64,000 nt of DNA, taken from Haematospirillum sp. H1815. GTDB taxonomy: Bacteria > Pseudomonadota > Alphaproteobacteria > Rhodospirillales > Rhodospirillaceae. Made by a program: the position numbers and the translations under genes. Position 1 is the stretch's first letter. Each line of letters begins with the position of its first letter. Positions 8,958 through 20,708 of this stretch are shown in pieces. The stretch lies in assembly GCF_012102705.1 (NCBI RefSeq), contig NZ_JAAVTA010000006.1:1-64000 (forward strand). Direction: 5' to 3'. Below the pieces are notes generated by a model, which searched no databases, was not told the origin of the DNA, and saw only the letters and a list, made by a program, of their open reading frames with translations.

Positions 8958-9005
8958 GGTGTAGTGCGTCAGTGTTTGCAGCACGAAACACTACACCCGT
9001 TTTTC
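8958..9005. terminator. Inverted repeat downstream of the amino acid dehydrogenase gene, possible terminator
   Basis: GGTGTAGTG (8958-8966) pairs with CACTACACC (8989-8997). A competing inner stem AGTGTTT/AAACACT (8971-8977 with 8986-8992) is also possible. On the plus strand it is followed by CGTTTTT; on the minus strand, where the dehydrogenase ends at 9028, no T run follows. It could end the dehydrogenase transcript only in a weak or factor-dependent manner. Confidence 0.4.
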
Positions 9006-9027
9006 CTGTCTATTTCTTATTGGTTTT

Positions 9028-10098
9028 TCAGGCAGCGACCGACCGTTGGCGATTAGTCTTTATTTCGTATAAACGTTCGCGGGCGATGGTATCGGCGATG
9101 TCTGCCGTTGTCTGACCACCCAAGCGGGCTCTCTGGTAGATTCCGGTCAGTGTTTCTGCAATGGCAGCCGCTTTTTTCCGCAGCCCTTCGGTCGTGAAGG
9201 TCCCGTCTATATCCGATGCAATGGCCATGACCCCGCCAGCATTGATCACATAATCCGGGGCGTAAAGAATGCTGCGCTTTTGCAGCTCCATTGCCATATC
9301 CGGTGTTGCAAGCTGGTTGTTGGCAGCCCCGGCGACAGCCTTGGCTTTGATATCCGGAATGGTGACCGGGTTCAGCGAAGCGCCAAGTGCGCAAGGAGCA
9401 AAAATATCGCACTCCACGGCATGGATGCGGTCTGGGTCAACTGCAACGGCACCATATTCCCGAACGATATAGTCAACACGGGCAGGATCAATGTCCGATA
9501 CGATCAGCTTGGCGCCGGCTGTGGCAAGATGGCTGCATACATAGTGCCCAACATGTCCCAGGCCTTGTACGGCGATGGTGCGGCCCTGAAGGTCCGGGGT
9601 TTCGAACAGTTCAGTTGCGGTTGCCCGGATGCCATGGAAAACGCCCCATGCCGTGAAGGGAGACGGATCGCCCAGCCCGTTCTTGCGCCCGGTTCCGGCA
9701 ACGTGCTGCGTTTCAGTGGCAATGATGTCCATGTCTGCCGGTGAGGTACCGACATCTTCGGCAGCGATATAGCGACCACCCAAGGCTTCAACCTTGCGAC
9801 CAAAGGCCCGGAGCAGGGCTTCGGACTTGTGCTGTGCCGGGTCCCCGATGATAACGGACTTCCCGCCACCCAAGGGCAGCCCGGCCATGATGTTCTTGTA
9901 GGTCATTCCGCGCGAGAGTCGCAGGGCGTCGATGATGGCTTCTTGGTGTGAGGCATAGGGCCACATGCGGGTTCCGCCGCACGCGGGGCCGGGAATTGTT
10001 GAATGGACGGCAATCACAGCCTTCAGCCCGGAGTCGGTGTCTGTAGCCAGCACAACGAGCTCGTGGTCATCGAAATCACGCAGTTCCACGATATTCAT
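9028..10098 (-). CDS. Glu/Leu/Phe/Val dehydrogenase (leucine-dehydrogenase type)
   Basis: An NAD-dependent amino acid dehydrogenase of 356 residues, which oxidatively deaminates a branched or aromatic amino acid to the 2-oxo acid. The catalytic-domain motif PGPACGGTRMW and the lysine segment TYKNIMAGLPLGGGKSVI are present, followed by the Rossmann motif GLGHVGHYV. The length fits the short leucine/phenylalanine dehydrogenase class rather than glutamate dehydrogenase. The start at 10098 has GGGAG upstream; a start 10 codons earlier is possible. Substrate choice between leucine, valine and phenylalanine cannot be settled here. Confidence 0.88.
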   Translation of the reverse strand: MNIVELRDFDDHELVVLATDTDSGLKAVIAVHSTIPGPACGGTRMWPYASHQEAIIDALRLSRGMTYKNIMAGLPLGGGKSVIIGDPAQHKSEALLRAFGRKVEALGGRYIAAEDVGTSPADMDIIATETQHVAGTGRKNGLGDPSPFTAWGVFHGIRATATELFETPDLQGRTIAVQGLGHVGHYVCSHLATAGAKLIVSDIDPARVDYIVREYGAVAVDPDRIHAVECDIFAPCALGASLNPVTIPDIKAKAVAGAANNQLATPDMAMELQKRSILYAPDYVINAGGVMAIASDIDGTFTTEGLRKKAAAIAETLTGIYQRARLGGQTTADIADTIARERLYEIKTNRQRSVAA

Positions 10099-10391
10099 GG
10101 TGTTTTGTCTCCCTTGCTCTCCGGACATTCCTTGTTGTTCCGGCAGAGTTCTTATTTATTCGTCATAATGTGAACGTAAGATTATATTTATGCAATTCTC
10201 TTTCTCGCAAATGTTCTGAAAACAGCACGATCCGGTGCTTGTCGGTGTGTCAGTTATTTTTCCGGCTTGCGTATCTGGACACGGTTATGCAGGCACGTGT
10301 TGCCTGATGGCGGGGGGGAAGGTATCGTGTTGCCTGTTGTATCGTGGCCGGGGTTTGCCGGCTGTCCGGCGATGATCAGGGGAGTGTGCGG

Positions 10392-11324
10392 ATGTCGGAA
10401 ACCAAGTTCCGTCTTGTGACCCGCAGTGACTTTGATGGTCTGGTCTGTGCCATGATCCTCAAAGAGCTTGATATGATTGATGATATCAAGTTCGTTCACC
10501 CCAAGGACATGCAGGATGGAAAAGTTGAGGTGTCAAAGCGTGACATCACAACCAACCTGCCGTACGTGCCGGGTGTCCATCTGGCTTTTGACCATCATCT
10601 GTCAGAAACCATAAGGATCGGTGGCAAGCCCGAGAATCATATCATTGACCCGGATGCGCCCTCGGCGGCGCGCGTGGTCTACAAGTACTATGGTGCTGAA
10701 AAGGTCATCAAGAAAGTAACGGCAGATATGATGCTGGCCGTTGACAAGGGTGACTCCGCCAATTTCACCCGCGAAGAGGTTCTGAAGCCGGAAGGCTGGA
10801 ACCTGATGAACTTCCTTATGGATGCCCGGACAGGGCTTGGGCGATTCAAGGAATTCCGGGTTTCCAATTACCAGTTGATGATGAACCTGATCGATTATTG
10901 TCTGGATCATACCATTCAGGATGTTCTTGCCCTGCCCGATGTCCGTGAAAGAATCGACCTTTACTTCGAGCAGCAGGAAAAGTTCACGGTCCAGATGCGC
11001 CGCTGCACAACGGTCAAGGGCAAGGTGGCTATTATTGATCTCAGGGAAGAGGACCCGATTTATGTCGGCAACCGTTTCCTTGTTTATGCGCTGTATCCGG
11101 ATGCGAATGTATCCATACATATCATGCGTGGCTTTCAGAATGAAAAGACGGTTTTTGCGGTTGGCAAGTCGATCTTCGATAAATCCTCGAAAGCCAATAT
11201 AGGCGAGCTGATGCTGAAGTACGGTGGCGGTGGCCATGCCAATGCTGGAACGTGTCAGGTTTGGCATCAGGATGCCTCCCAGGTGATGGAGGTTCTGGTG
11301 GCGCGTCTGAACATGGCGTCCTGA
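10392..11324 (+). CDS. DHH-family phosphoesterase (exopolyphosphatase-like)
   Basis: A 310-residue protein with an N-terminal DHH domain (SDFDGLVCAMIL near residue 14, then AFDHHLSE near 62, the DHH metal motif) and a C-terminal DHHA1 nucleic-acid or nucleotide binding part ending in GGGGHANAGT. Relatives include NrnA-type nanoRNases and phosphatases acting on pAp or polyphosphate. The start at 10392 follows GGGGAG at a good distance. It stands alone between divergent and co-directional neighbours. The exact substrate is not visible. Confidence 0.85.
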   Translation: MSETKFRLVTRSDFDGLVCAMILKELDMIDDIKFVHPKDMQDGKVEVSKRDITTNLPYVPGVHLAFDHHLSETIRIGGKPENHIIDPDAPSAARVVYKYYGAEKVIKKVTADMMLAVDKGDSANFTREEVLKPEGWNLMNFLMDARTGLGRFKEFRVSNYQLMMNLIDYCLDHTIQDVLALPDVRERIDLYFEQQEKFTVQMRRCTTVKGKVAIIDLREEDPIYVGNRFLVYALYPDANVSIHIMRGFQNEKTVFAVGKSIFDKSSKANIGELMLKYGGGGHANAGTCQVWHQDASQVMEVLVARLNMAS

Positions 11325-11427
11325 CGCGCCCGGGGCAGGGTACGGTTTCCTGCCCTTGGTATTTTTCTGTTTTTGGTCTAACGCTTTGCAGCCTTGTGCT
11401 GACATCTAACGTGGACCCTGAACCGCC

Positions 11428-12552
11428 ATGAATGACGACCCCCTGTCTCTTTACCGCGCCCGCCTTGCCCAAGGGTGTCTGCGTGCCGATCCTGTGCAGG
11501 AGCTGGCAGCGGAAAAGTTGAATTCCCTGCATCACGCCCTGAAAGGCTATCAGCCCTCTTCAGGCCGCAGCGGGTGGCGTGCCCGCTTTGGTTTTGCGCG
11601 GATGTCTCCCGACATGGATCCGCCCCAGGGTTTGTATCTGTATGGCCCGGTTGGACGCGGAAAGTCGATGCTGATGGATGTCTTTGTCCATACAGCCCCG
11701 GTCAAGGCTTGCCGGAGAGTCCACTTTCATGAATTCCTGCGTGATTTCCACAAGGCGGTGCATGCTTGGCGTAAGAGCCCCGACCGTGAGGGGACTGATC
11801 CTGTGCCACCCCTTGCACGGCGCATGGCGCAGGAAAGTTGGTTGTTATGTCTGGATGAGCTGGAGGTTCGCGATATTGCCGATGCCATGATCATCGGTCG
11901 TATTTTCGAGGAATTGTTTCGTGCTGGTGCGGTGATCGTTGTGACCTCGAACCGTGCACCGGATGAACTTTACAAGGATGGTCTGCAGCGCGAGAAATTT
12001 TTGCCCTTTATCAGCATGATCAAAACGCGGCTTGATTTGCTTGAATTGACGTCGCCAACGGATTATCGGCTGGGTCGGATGAAGGGAGCGCAGATCTACC
12101 ATACTCCGCTCGGATCGCACGCGGATCGGGCGCTGGACGATGCATTTTTCCGCTTGGCCGGAGGATTGGCCGCGGTGCCGGTACAGCTGGATATCAACGG
12201 GCGTGCCCTTTCTGTGCCCCTTGCTGCCGGGGATGTGGCTCGTTTTTCATTCCGTGATTTGTGCGAGCATCCTTTGGCAGCGACCGATTATCTACATCTT
12301 GCTTCTGCGTATGATGCTGTTGTTCTGGACAGTGTTCCCGTTCTGGGGCCGCATAACCGTGATCATGCACGCCGCTTTGTCATGTTGATTGATGCTCTTT
12401 ATGACCATAAAACCTTACTTGTCCTGTCGGCAGAGGCTGACCCGGAGCATTTGTATCCCGACGGGGATGGAGCTTTTGAATTCCAGAGAACGGTTTCAAG
12501 GCTGATGGAAATGCAATCGGAGGGCTATATTGGTGCACGTCATGTGGCATGA
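11428..12552 (+). CDS. zapE: AFG1/ZapE-family ATPase
   Basis: A 374-residue AFG1-like AAA ATPase. Bacterial ZapE is linked to constriction of the division ring, and mitochondrial AFG1 to turnover of respiratory complexes. Motifs: LYLYGPVGRGKSMLMD (Walker A), VHFHEF, LLCLDELEVRDIADAM (Walker B), and VVTSNRAPDELYKDGLQR (sensor). In many alphaproteobacteria this gene lies just upstream of mdh, as here. Length is normal. Confidence 0.92.
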   Translation: MNDDPLSLYRARLAQGCLRADPVQELAAEKLNSLHHALKGYQPSSGRSGWRARFGFARMSPDMDPPQGLYLYGPVGRGKSMLMDVFVHTAPVKACRRVHFHEFLRDFHKAVHAWRKSPDREGTDPVPPLARRMAQESWLLCLDELEVRDIADAMIIGRIFEELFRAGAVIVVTSNRAPDELYKDGLQREKFLPFISMIKTRLDLLELTSPTDYRLGRMKGAQIYHTPLGSHADRALDDAFFRLAGGLAAVPVQLDINGRALSVPLAAGDVARFSFRDLCEHPLAATDYLHLASAYDAVVLDSVPVLGPHNRDHARRFVMLIDALYDHKTLLVLSAEADPEHLYPDGDGAFEFQRTVSRLMEMQSEGYIGARHVA

Positions 12553-14096
<1,544 letters not shown>

Positions 14097-14144
14097 GTCA
14101 CAACAGTCCTCCCCCCGGGGGGCAAACCAGGAGAAGGCTGAAAC

Positions 14145-15344
14145 ATGAATATTCACGAGTATCAGGCCAAGGAACTGCTGAAGAAGTTTGGCGTTCCTGT
14201 TTTGGCGGGCGGTGTTGCCTATACCGCCGATGAGGCTGCCAAGGTGGCCTCTGGCCTGTCGTCACCGGTCTTTGTCGTAAAGTCCCAGATTCATGCCGGT
14301 GGGCGTGGAAAAGGCAAGTTCAAGGAATCTGCCGCCGGAGACAAGGGTGGCGTTCGTGTCGTCAAGTCCGTTGATGACGTCAAGGTGAATGCCGGACAGA
14401 TGCTGGGCAAGACGCTGGTGACCCATCAGACAGGTGCGGACGGCAAGGAAGTCAAGCGGGTTTACATTGAATCCGGTTGTGACATCCGCCGTGAACTGTA
14501 CCTGTCGATGCTCGTTGACCGTGCTACGTCGCGTGTTGCGGTCATGGTATCCACCGAAGGCGGTATGGATATCGAGGAAGTAGCTGCCCGCACCCCGGAA
14601 AAGATTATCGTCCAGGATATTGATCCCGCCTCGGGGATTTCCGGCTTCCATTGCCGCAAGCTTGCCTTTGCCTTGGGTCTGGAAGGAGGGCAGGTCGAGG
14701 TTTTCGGCAAGCTGCTGACAAGCCTGTACACGTGTTTCCTAGGCCTGGACATTGCCCTGCTGGAGATCAACCCGCTGGTTGTGACCGGTGATGGCACAGT
14801 CATCCCTCTGGACTGCAAGATGTCCTTTGATGACAACGCTCTGTACCGTCACAAGGAGCTTGCCGACCTGCGTGACGAGGATGAGGAAGACCCTTCGGAA
14901 ATTGAGGCGGCTCTCCATGCCCTGAACTATATCAAGCTGGATGGCTCGATCGGTTGTATGGTCAACGGTGCCGGTCTTGCCATGGCGACAATGGATATCA
15001 TAAAGCTTTATGGTGGTTCACCGGCCAATTTCCTGGATGTTGGCGGTGGTGCGACCAAGGAGCGTGTGACCACAGCCTTCAAGATCATTCTCCGTGATCC
15101 CAATGTCAAAGGGATCCTGGTCAACATCTTTGGCGGGATCATGCGGTGTGATGTTATTGCCGAGGGCGTGGTGGCTGCCGCGCGTGAGGTATCGTTGAAT
15201 GTTCCTCTGGTGGTCCGCCTGGAAGGCACGAATGTTGATCTGGGCAAGAAGATCATGCGTGAGTCCGGTCTGCCCATTATTGCCGCCGACAACCTGGCGG
15301 ACGCGGCCGAGAAGGTCGTCAAAGCCGTGAAGGAGGCAAAATAA
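14145..15344 (+). CDS. sucC: Succinyl-CoA synthetase beta subunit
   Basis: ADP-forming succinate-CoA ligase beta chain, 399 residues. It carries the ATP-grasp fold and works with SucD to make succinate and ATP from succinyl-CoA. The N-terminus [18 protein letters not shown] is highly conserved, as are [13 protein letters not shown] and the late [18 protein letters not shown] and [14 protein letters not shown] segments. It begins 48 bases after mdh with GGAGAAGG as ribosome site, and the next gene sucD follows after one base. Confidence 0.97.
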   Translation: MNIHEYQAKELLKKFGVPVLAGGVAYTADEAAKVASGLSSPVFVVKSQIHAGGRGKGKFKESAAGDKGGVRVVKSVDDVKVNAGQMLGKTLVTHQTGADGKEVKRVYIESGCDIRRELYLSMLVDRATSRVAVMVSTEGGMDIEEVAARTPEKIIVQDIDPASGISGFHCRKLAFALGLEGGQVEVFGKLLTSLYTCFLGLDIALLEINPLVVTGDGTVIPLDCKMSFDDNALYRHKELADLRDEDEEDPSEIEAALHALNYIKLDGSIGCMVNGAGLAMATMDIIKLYGGSPANFLDVGGGATKERVTTAFKIILRDPNVKGILVNIFGGIMRCDVIAEGVVAAAREVSLNVPLVVRLEGTNVDLGKKIMRESGLPIIAADNLADAAEKVVKAVKEAK

Positions 15345-15345
15345 A

Positions 15346-16221
15346 ATGGCCGTTCTTATTGGCAAGGATACCAAGGTTATCTGCCAGGGTTTTACCGGCA
15401 AGCAGGGTACGTTCCATTCCGAGCAGGCCATTGCCTATGGCACCCGGATGGTGGGTGGCACCAGCCCGGGGAAGGGTGGGTCGCGTCATCTGGACCTGCC
15501 GGTTTTTGATACGGTGCTGGATGCCCGGGCAAAAACCGGTGCCAATGCCTCGGTGATCTATGTTCCTCCCCCGGGTGCGGCGGATGCTATTCTCGAAGCT
15601 ATTGATGCCGAGATGGAGCTGATTGTTTGTATTACCGAAGGGATACCGGTTCTGGATATGGTGCGTGTCAAGCGGGCCTTGTCCGGATCGCGCAGCCGTC
15701 TGGTTGGCCCCAACTGCCCGGGTGTTATTACGCCGGGTGAGTGCAAGATCGGCATTATGCCCGGCCATATTCACCAGCGTGGCAAAATCGGCGTGGTCTC
15801 ACGCTCTGGCACGCTGACGTATGAAGCGGTGGCACAGACCACGGCTGCGGGATTGGGGCAGTCTACCTGCATTGGTATTGGTGGTGACCCGGTTAATGGA
15901 ACCAACTTCATTGATTGCCTGGAAATGTTCCTGGCCGACAAGGAAACCCAGGGCATCATCATGATTGGCGAAATTGGTGGATCTGCCGAGGAAGAAGCGG
16001 CCGAGTTCATCAAGAAGAGCAAGGTGAAAAAGCCGATGGTCGGTTTCATTGCCGGGGTGACAGCGCCTCCGGGCAAGAGAATGGGCCATGCCGGTGCCAT
16101 TATCTCCGGCGGCAAGGGCACGGCGGATGCCAAGATGGAAGCCATGCGCTCTGCCGGCATTGTGGTTGCGGACAGTCCTTCTGCTCTTGGCAGCACCATG
16201 CTGTCCTTGATGAAGGGTTGA
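15346..16221 (+). CDS. sucD: Succinyl-CoA synthetase alpha subunit
   Basis: The CoA-binding, phosphohistidine-carrying subunit, 291 residues. N-terminal [20 protein letters not shown] binds Co[22 protein letters not shown] is present mid-protein, and the phospho-accepting histidine lies in [17 protein letters not shown] near residue 248. The start is one base after the sucC stop with AGGAGG inside the sucC end, so synthesis of the two subunits is coupled. Confidence 0.97.
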   Translation: MAVLIGKDTKVICQGFTGKQGTFHSEQAIAYGTRMVGGTSPGKGGSRHLDLPVFDTVLDARAKTGANASVIYVPPPGAADAILEAIDAEMELIVCITEGIPVLDMVRVKRALSGSRSRLVGPNCPGVITPGECKIGIMPGHIHQRGKIGVVSRSGTLTYEAVAQTTAAGLGQSTCIGIGGDPVNGTNFIDCLEMFLADKETQGIIMIGEIGGSAEEEAAEFIKKSKVKKPMVGFIAGVTAPPGKRMGHAGAIISGGKGTADAKMEAMRSAGIVVADSPSALGSTMLSLMKG

Positions 16222-16232
16222 GATGATGGTGG

Positions 16233-16269
16233 GGAAACCGGTTGTCACGTGTTGTGGTTTCCGGTTTCC
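16233..16269 (+). other. Alternative hairpins in the sucD-sucA gap
   Basis: GGAAACCGG (16233-16241) can pair with CCGGTTTCC (16261-16269), or its first seven bases can pair with GGTTTCC (16256-16262). The two foldings exclude each other. No T run follows. The element may protect or process the mRNA, or reduce flow from sucCD to sucAB. Confidence 0.45.
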
Positions 16270-16382
16270 TGCGCATCCGTTCTGTTGGGGTGCGTTTGTG
16301 TGATATGGCCCGCACCGCGCCGGAACATCCCGGTCCGATCGCGGTTTGTTCAACAACGGGTATGACGTAAAGGACAGGAAGC

Positions 16383-19304
16383 GTGGAAGCTTCGTTCTTG
16401 ACCGGCGCCAATGCCGCCTTTATCGCCGAGTTGTACCAGCGGTACCTCGACGATCCGTCGTCGGTCGATCCCAGCTGGATCGGCATGTTCAAGGAACTGA
16501 TGGATGACCCCGCTGCCTTGGCGCGGGAAGTATCCGGTCCGGTCTGGGGACGTTCGGGAACCAAGGTTATTGGCGCTGCTGATGCTGATGCCCCGGCTGG
16601 GGGTAACAAGAAAAAGCCCGGCGGTGGGGGTGGTGTATCAGAAGCCGAGGTTCGTGCACGGGCCTTGGATTCCATACGTGCTCTTATGATCATCCGGACA
16701 TATCGGGTTCGTGGCCATCTCATGGCGACCCTTGATCCCTTGGGAATTAACGAGCCGACACCACATCCCGAGCTGGATTATCGTACCTACGGCTTCACGG
16801 AAGCCGATCTGGACCGCGAAATTTTCATTGATGATGCTTTTGGGCTGGAAAAGGCTACGCTGCGCCAGATCCTGACCCTGCTCCGGAAAACGTATTGCGA
16901 TACCATCGGTGTGGAATTCATGCACATCCAGTATCCGGACCAGAAGGCCTGGATACAGGAGCGGATTGAAGCCCCCCGTGTGCCGGGTGATGGTCCTGCC
17001 CTTGGGCGTCGGGCTGTTTACGAGCGTCTGTGCGAAGCCGAGGGGTTCGAGAAATTCCTTCAGGTCAAGTACACCGGCACCAAGCGGTTCGGGCTTGAGG
17101 GGGGAGAAGCAACGATCCCGGCGATCGAGCAGATTCTGCACCGGGGCAGCCAACTGGGTATCGAGGAAGTTGTAATTGGCATGGCGCACCGGGGCCGGCT
17201 GAATGTGCTGACCAACATCATGCGCAAGCCGTTCCGGGCCATGTTCTCTGAGTTCCAGGGCAACTCCTCGAATCCTGACGAAGTTCAGGGATCCGGCGAT
17301 GTGAAGTATCACTTGGGAACATCGGTTGACCGCGAGTTTGGCGGCAAGATGGTTCACCTGTCACTGCAGGCCAACCCATCGCATCTGGAAACCGTTGATC
17401 CCATCGTTCTGGGCAAGGTGCGTGCCCGTCAGACCCAGCTGGGTGATACAGCCCGGACCCGCGTTCTGGGGCTTCTTCTGCATGGCGACGCCGCATTCTC
17501 TGGCCAGGGGGTTGTGGCCGAGTGTTTTGTGATGAGCCAGTTGAAAGGGTATCGTACTGGCGGGACCATTCATGTTGTGGTCAACAACCAGATTGGTTTC
17601 ACAACGGCGCCCCAGTACAGTCGTTCAGGAACGTATTGCACTGAAATTGCCAAAATGGTGCAGGCCCCGATCCTGCATGTCAACGGGGATGATCCGGACG
17701 CTGTTGTCCACGCGGCTCGCATTGCTGTCGAGTATCGCCAGACCTTCGGTTCCGATGTGGTTCTGGATATTGTCTGCTACCGTCGCCACGGCCATAATGA
17801 ATCCGATGAACCGGCGTTCACGCAGCCAAACATGTACCGCCGGATCGGTGCGCATGAAACGACATGCAAGCGTTACGCCGGGCGTCTGGTTGCGGACGGT
17901 GTTCTGAAATCGGACGAGGCTGACGGTATCTATAATGCCTTCCAGCAGCATCTGGAGCAGGAGTTCCAAGCGGCTGCCTCCTATAAGCCCAACAAGGCGG
18001 ACTGGCTTGAAAGTCGCTGGAAGGGGTTGACCCGTCTTTCGGATGAAGAGGAAAGCCAAGAGTATGATACCCAGGTTCCGCTTGATGTCCTGAAAGATGT
18101 TGGTCGCGCCCTTTACACGCCACCGAAGGATTTCGACGTCAACCGGAAGATCCTGCGCCAGCTCAAGGCAAAGGAAGACATGTTCAAGACAGGCAAGGAT
18201 ATTGACTGGGCAACCGGTGAAGCTCTTGCCTTTGGGACCCTGCTTCTGGAAGGACACCCGGTTCGCTTGTCCGGTCAGGACTGCGGGCGCGGTACGTTCT
18301 CGCAGCGTCATTCGGTTCTGGTTGATCAGACAAGCGAGAAAACCTATGTTTCCCTCAATCACATCCGTACAGGCCAGGCCCAGTACGAGGTTCTGGACAG
18401 TCCGCTGTCGGAATACGGGGTGCTGGGTTACGAGTACGGGTATTCCATGGCAGAACCCAATGGCCTGACCCTCTGGGAGGCCCAGTTCGGTGACTTTGCC
18501 AACGGGGCCCAGATTATCTTTGACCAATACATCGCGTCTTCGGAGTCAAAGTGGCTGCGCCTGTCGGGTCTGACTGTCCTGTTGCCGCATGGTTTCGAAG
18601 GGCAGGGGCCGGAGCATTCCTCCGCCCGTCCGGAGCGTTATCTCCAGCTGTGCGCCGAGGACAACATGCAGGTCTGCAACCTGACGACGCCTGCCAACTA
18701 TTACCATGCCTTGCGTCGTCAGCTGCGCCGGAATTTCCGCAAGCCGCTGATTATCATGACCCCGAAATCCCTGCTCCGGCACAAGCTGGCAGTCAGCGCG
18801 TTGTCAGAGTTTGGTCCGGGGTCTGCATTCCGGCGTGTGATTGGCGAGAAGCCAGGTGACCTGAAGAAAAATGTGAAGGTGCGTCGGGTCGTTCTGTGCA
18901 GTGGCAAGGTCTATTATGATTTGTTGCAGGCCCGTATGGATCAGGATATCGGCGATGTTGCAATCATAAGGGTCGAGCAGCTGTATCCATGGCCAAAGGC
19001 TGCTATCGTCCGCGAGTTGTCCCGTTATCCGGGTGCAGAGATTGTCTGGTGTCAGGAAGAGCCGGCCAATGGTGGATACTGGACCTTTGTGAAGATGCGT
19101 CTGGATGTTCTTCTGGAAGAAATGGGCCACAAGACCGGCAAGGTTCATTATGTCGGTCGTACGGCTTCGGCTTCCCCCGCGACAGGCAGCTATAAAAAGC
19201 ACAATGCCGAACAGGCTCTGCTGGTTGAACAGGCACTGTCCTGGGCCTTCAAGGATTTGCCACAGCCCTTCCGACGGGCACCCACCCCGGGCAAGCCGGC
19301 TTGA
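16383..19304 (+). CDS. sucA: 2-oxoglutarate dehydrogenase E1 component
   Basis: Thiamine-diphosphate enzyme that decarboxylates 2-oxoglutarate and transfers the succinyl group to SucB; 973 residues, normal. The N-terminal segment FIAELYQRYLDDPSSVDPSW is the typical start of the family. Conserved pieces are MAHRGRLNVL, GDAAFSGQGVV, VVNNQIGFTT, RRHGHNESDEPAFTQP and the C-terminal GQGPEHSSARPERYLQL. The start codon is GTG with AGGACAGGA just upstream. A 161-base gap with inverted repeats separates it from sucD. Confidence 0.97.
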   Translation: MEASFLTGANAAFIAELYQRYLDDPSSVDPSWIGMFKELMDDPAALAREVSGPVWGRSGTKVIGAADADAPAGGNKKKPGGGGGVSEAEVRARALDSIRALMIIRTYRVRGHLMATLDPLGINEPTPHPELDYRTYGFTEADLDREIFIDDAFGLEKATLRQILTLLRKTYCDTIGVEFMHIQYPDQKAWIQERIEAPRVPGDGPALGRRAVYERLCEAEGFEKFLQVKYTGTKRFGLEGGEATIPAIEQILHRGSQLGIEEVVIGMAHRGRLNVLTNIMRKPFRAMFSEFQGNSSNPDEVQGSGDVKYHLGTSVDREFGGKMVHLSLQANPSHLETVDPIVLGKVRARQTQLGDTARTRVLGLLLHGDAAFSGQGVVAECFVMSQLKGYRTGGTIHVVVNNQIGFTTAPQYSRSGTYCTEIAKMVQAPILHVNGDDPDAVVHAARIAVEYRQTFGSDVVLDIVCYRRHGHNESDEPAFTQPNMYRRIGAHETTCKRYAGRLVADGVLKSDEADGIYNAFQQHLEQEFQAAASYKPNKADWLESRWKGLTRLSDEEESQEYDTQVPLDVLKDVGRALYTPPKDFDVNRKILRQLKAKEDMFKTGKDIDWATGEALAFGTLLLEGHPVRLSGQDCGRGTFSQRHSVLVDQTSEKTYVSLNHIRTGQAQYEVLDSPLSEYGVLGYEYGYSMAEPNGLTLWEAQFGDFANGAQIIFDQYIASSESKWLRLSGLTVLLPHGFEGQGPEHSSARPERYLQLCAEDNMQVCNLTTPANYYHALRRQLRRNFRKPLIIMTPKSLLRHKLAVSALSEFGPGSAFRRVIGEKPGDLKKNVKVRRVVLCSGKVYYDLLQARMDQDIGDVAIIRVEQLYPWPKAAIVRELSRYPGAEIVWCQEEPANGGYWTFVKMRLDVLLEEMGHKTGKVHYVGRTASASPATGSYKKHNAEQALLVEQALSWAFKDLPQPFRRAPTPGKPA

Positions 19305-19350
19305 TTGCCGGGCTGCTCCGCCGTAATACGACGACACAATCGAGGACGTC

Positions 19351-20610
19351 ATGGCTACCGAACTCAAAGTCCCCGCCCTGGGTGAATCTGTTTCCGAAGC
19401 AACCGTTGCCAAGTGGTTCAAGAAGCCGGGCGACGCGGTCAAGGCCGATGAGCCATTGGTCGAACTTGAGACCGACAAGGTAACGGTCGAGGTCAATGCC
19501 CCGGTTTCTGGTGCGTTGGCAGAGATTGTTGCCGATGTTGGTGCCGAGGTGGCTGTGGGTGCCATTCTGGGGCGGATCAACGAAGGTGCTGCCGGCTCTG
19601 CCGGGTCTTCTGCTGCTCCGGCCAAGGCGGCTCCTGCTGCTCCGGCCCCGGCCAAGGCAGCGCCGGCACCTGCTGCTCCTGCGGCCCGTTCCGGTGCTAA
19701 TGCCGATCACCCGTTGTCACCGGCCGTACGCAAGTTGGTGGAAGAGAACAGCCTGGATCCATCGCGGATACCGGCATCAGGCAAGGATGGTCGCTTGACC
19801 AAGGAAGATGTGCAGGCGTTTCTTGCGTCCGGCAAGTCGGCCCCTGGTCCGGCGGCCCAGGCTGCGGCGGCGATGCAGCCGGGTGCGGCAGCAACCATGG
19901 CCCGCGGCCCGCGAGAAGAACGGGTGAAGATGACCCGTCTGCGTCGGGCTGTTGCCAAGCGTCTGAAGGATGCCCAGGATACGGCGGCGATGTTGACCAC
20001 CTTCAACGAGGTGGACATGACCAGTGTCATGGAGCTGCGCAACCGTTACAAGGACGCCTTCGAGAAACGCCACGGTGTGCGGCTTGGCTTCATGTCCTTC
20101 TTTGTGAAGGCTTGTGTCCAGGCTTTGCAGGAAATTCCGGCAGTGAATGCCGAAATTGACGGCGATGACATTGTCTACAAGAACTACTACGACATTTCGG
20201 TGGCGGTTGGTGGGCCCCAGGGGTTGGTTGTGCCGGTTGTCCGGGATTGCGACCGCCTCAGTTTCTCTGAGATCGAGAAGACAATTGGTGACTTTGGCAA
20301 GAAGGCCCGTGATGGCAAGCTGACCATGGAAGACATGCAGGGTGGTACGTTTACGGTGTCCAACGGCGGGGTTTATGGCTCCCTGATGTCTACGCCGATC
20401 CTGAACCCGCCGCAGTCCGGCATTCTGGGAATGCACAAGACCCAGATGCGCCCGATGGTCATGCCCGATGGGTCCATTGCAGCCCGCCCGATGATGTATC
20501 TGGCCCTGTCCTATGACCACCGCATTATTGATGGCAAGGAGGCTGTTACCTTTTTGGTGCGGGTGAAGGAATGCCTTGAGGATCCGGGACGGATCCTGAT
20601 GGATATCTAG
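19351..20610 (+). CDS. sucB: Dihydrolipoamide succinyltransferase (E2 of 2-oxoglutarate dehydrogenase)
   Basis: 419 residues in three parts. The lipoyl domain (1-77) has the modified lysine in ETDKVTVEV near residue 43. An alanine/proline linker (about 85-115, built of AAPAKAAPA-like repeats) follows, then the E3/E1-binding domain ([18 protein letters not shown], about 122-158). The catalytic domain ends with the histidine motif [13 protein letters not shown]. It forms the core of the complex together with SucA and Lpd, whose genes flank it. Confidence 0.97.
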   Translation: MATELKVPALGESVSEATVAKWFKKPGDAVKADEPLVELETDKVTVEVNAPVSGALAEIVADVGAEVAVGAILGRINEGAAGSAGSSAAPAKAAPAAPAPAKAAPAPAAPAARSGANADHPLSPAVRKLVEENSLDPSRIPASGKDGRLTKEDVQAFLASGKSAPGPAAQAAAAMQPGAAATMARGPREERVKMTRLRRAVAKRLKDAQDTAAMLTTFNEVDMTSVMELRNRYKDAFEKRHGVRLGFMSFFVKACVQALQEIPAVNAEIDGDDIVYKNYYDISVAVGGPQGLVVPVVRDCDRLSFSEIEKTIGDFGKKARDGKLTMEDMQGGTFTVSNGGVYGSLMSTPILNPPQSGILGMHKTQMRPMVMPDGSIAARPMMYLALSYDHRIIDGKEAVTFLVRVKECLEDPGRILMDI

Positions 20611-20708
20611 TTGTGTGTTGACGGGGGGCCGGGAATCCAGCCCTCCGTTGTTTGTTTCTGGCCCCGGGGCGTGGGGTTTGTCACATCCTTTCCAGAAGGG
20701 TATATCGC

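Larger units (their letters stand above)
8531..9027. other. Regulatory intergenic region between hmuR and the amino acid dehydrogenase
   Basis: About 500 bases with no supported gene. It holds the hmuR promoter region with a Fur-box-like site (8802-8820), a 12-base palindrome TTCCGCGCGGAA (8911-8922), a perfect 22-base palindrome (8928-8949) and a long inverted repeat near the dehydrogenase end (8958-8997). Frames of up to 125 codons on the plus strand lack ribosome sites and known motifs. Confidence 0.6.

Noticed and set aside
8679-9056. 125-codon plus-strand frame between hmuR and the dehydrogenase
   Set aside because: It crosses the Fur-like site and palindromes and runs into the dehydrogenase gene; no motif or ribosome site.
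19620-19690. Repeats of a GCTCCGGCC-like unit in sucB
   Set aside because: They encode the normal alanine/proline linker of E2 proteins, not a mobile or regulatory repeat.
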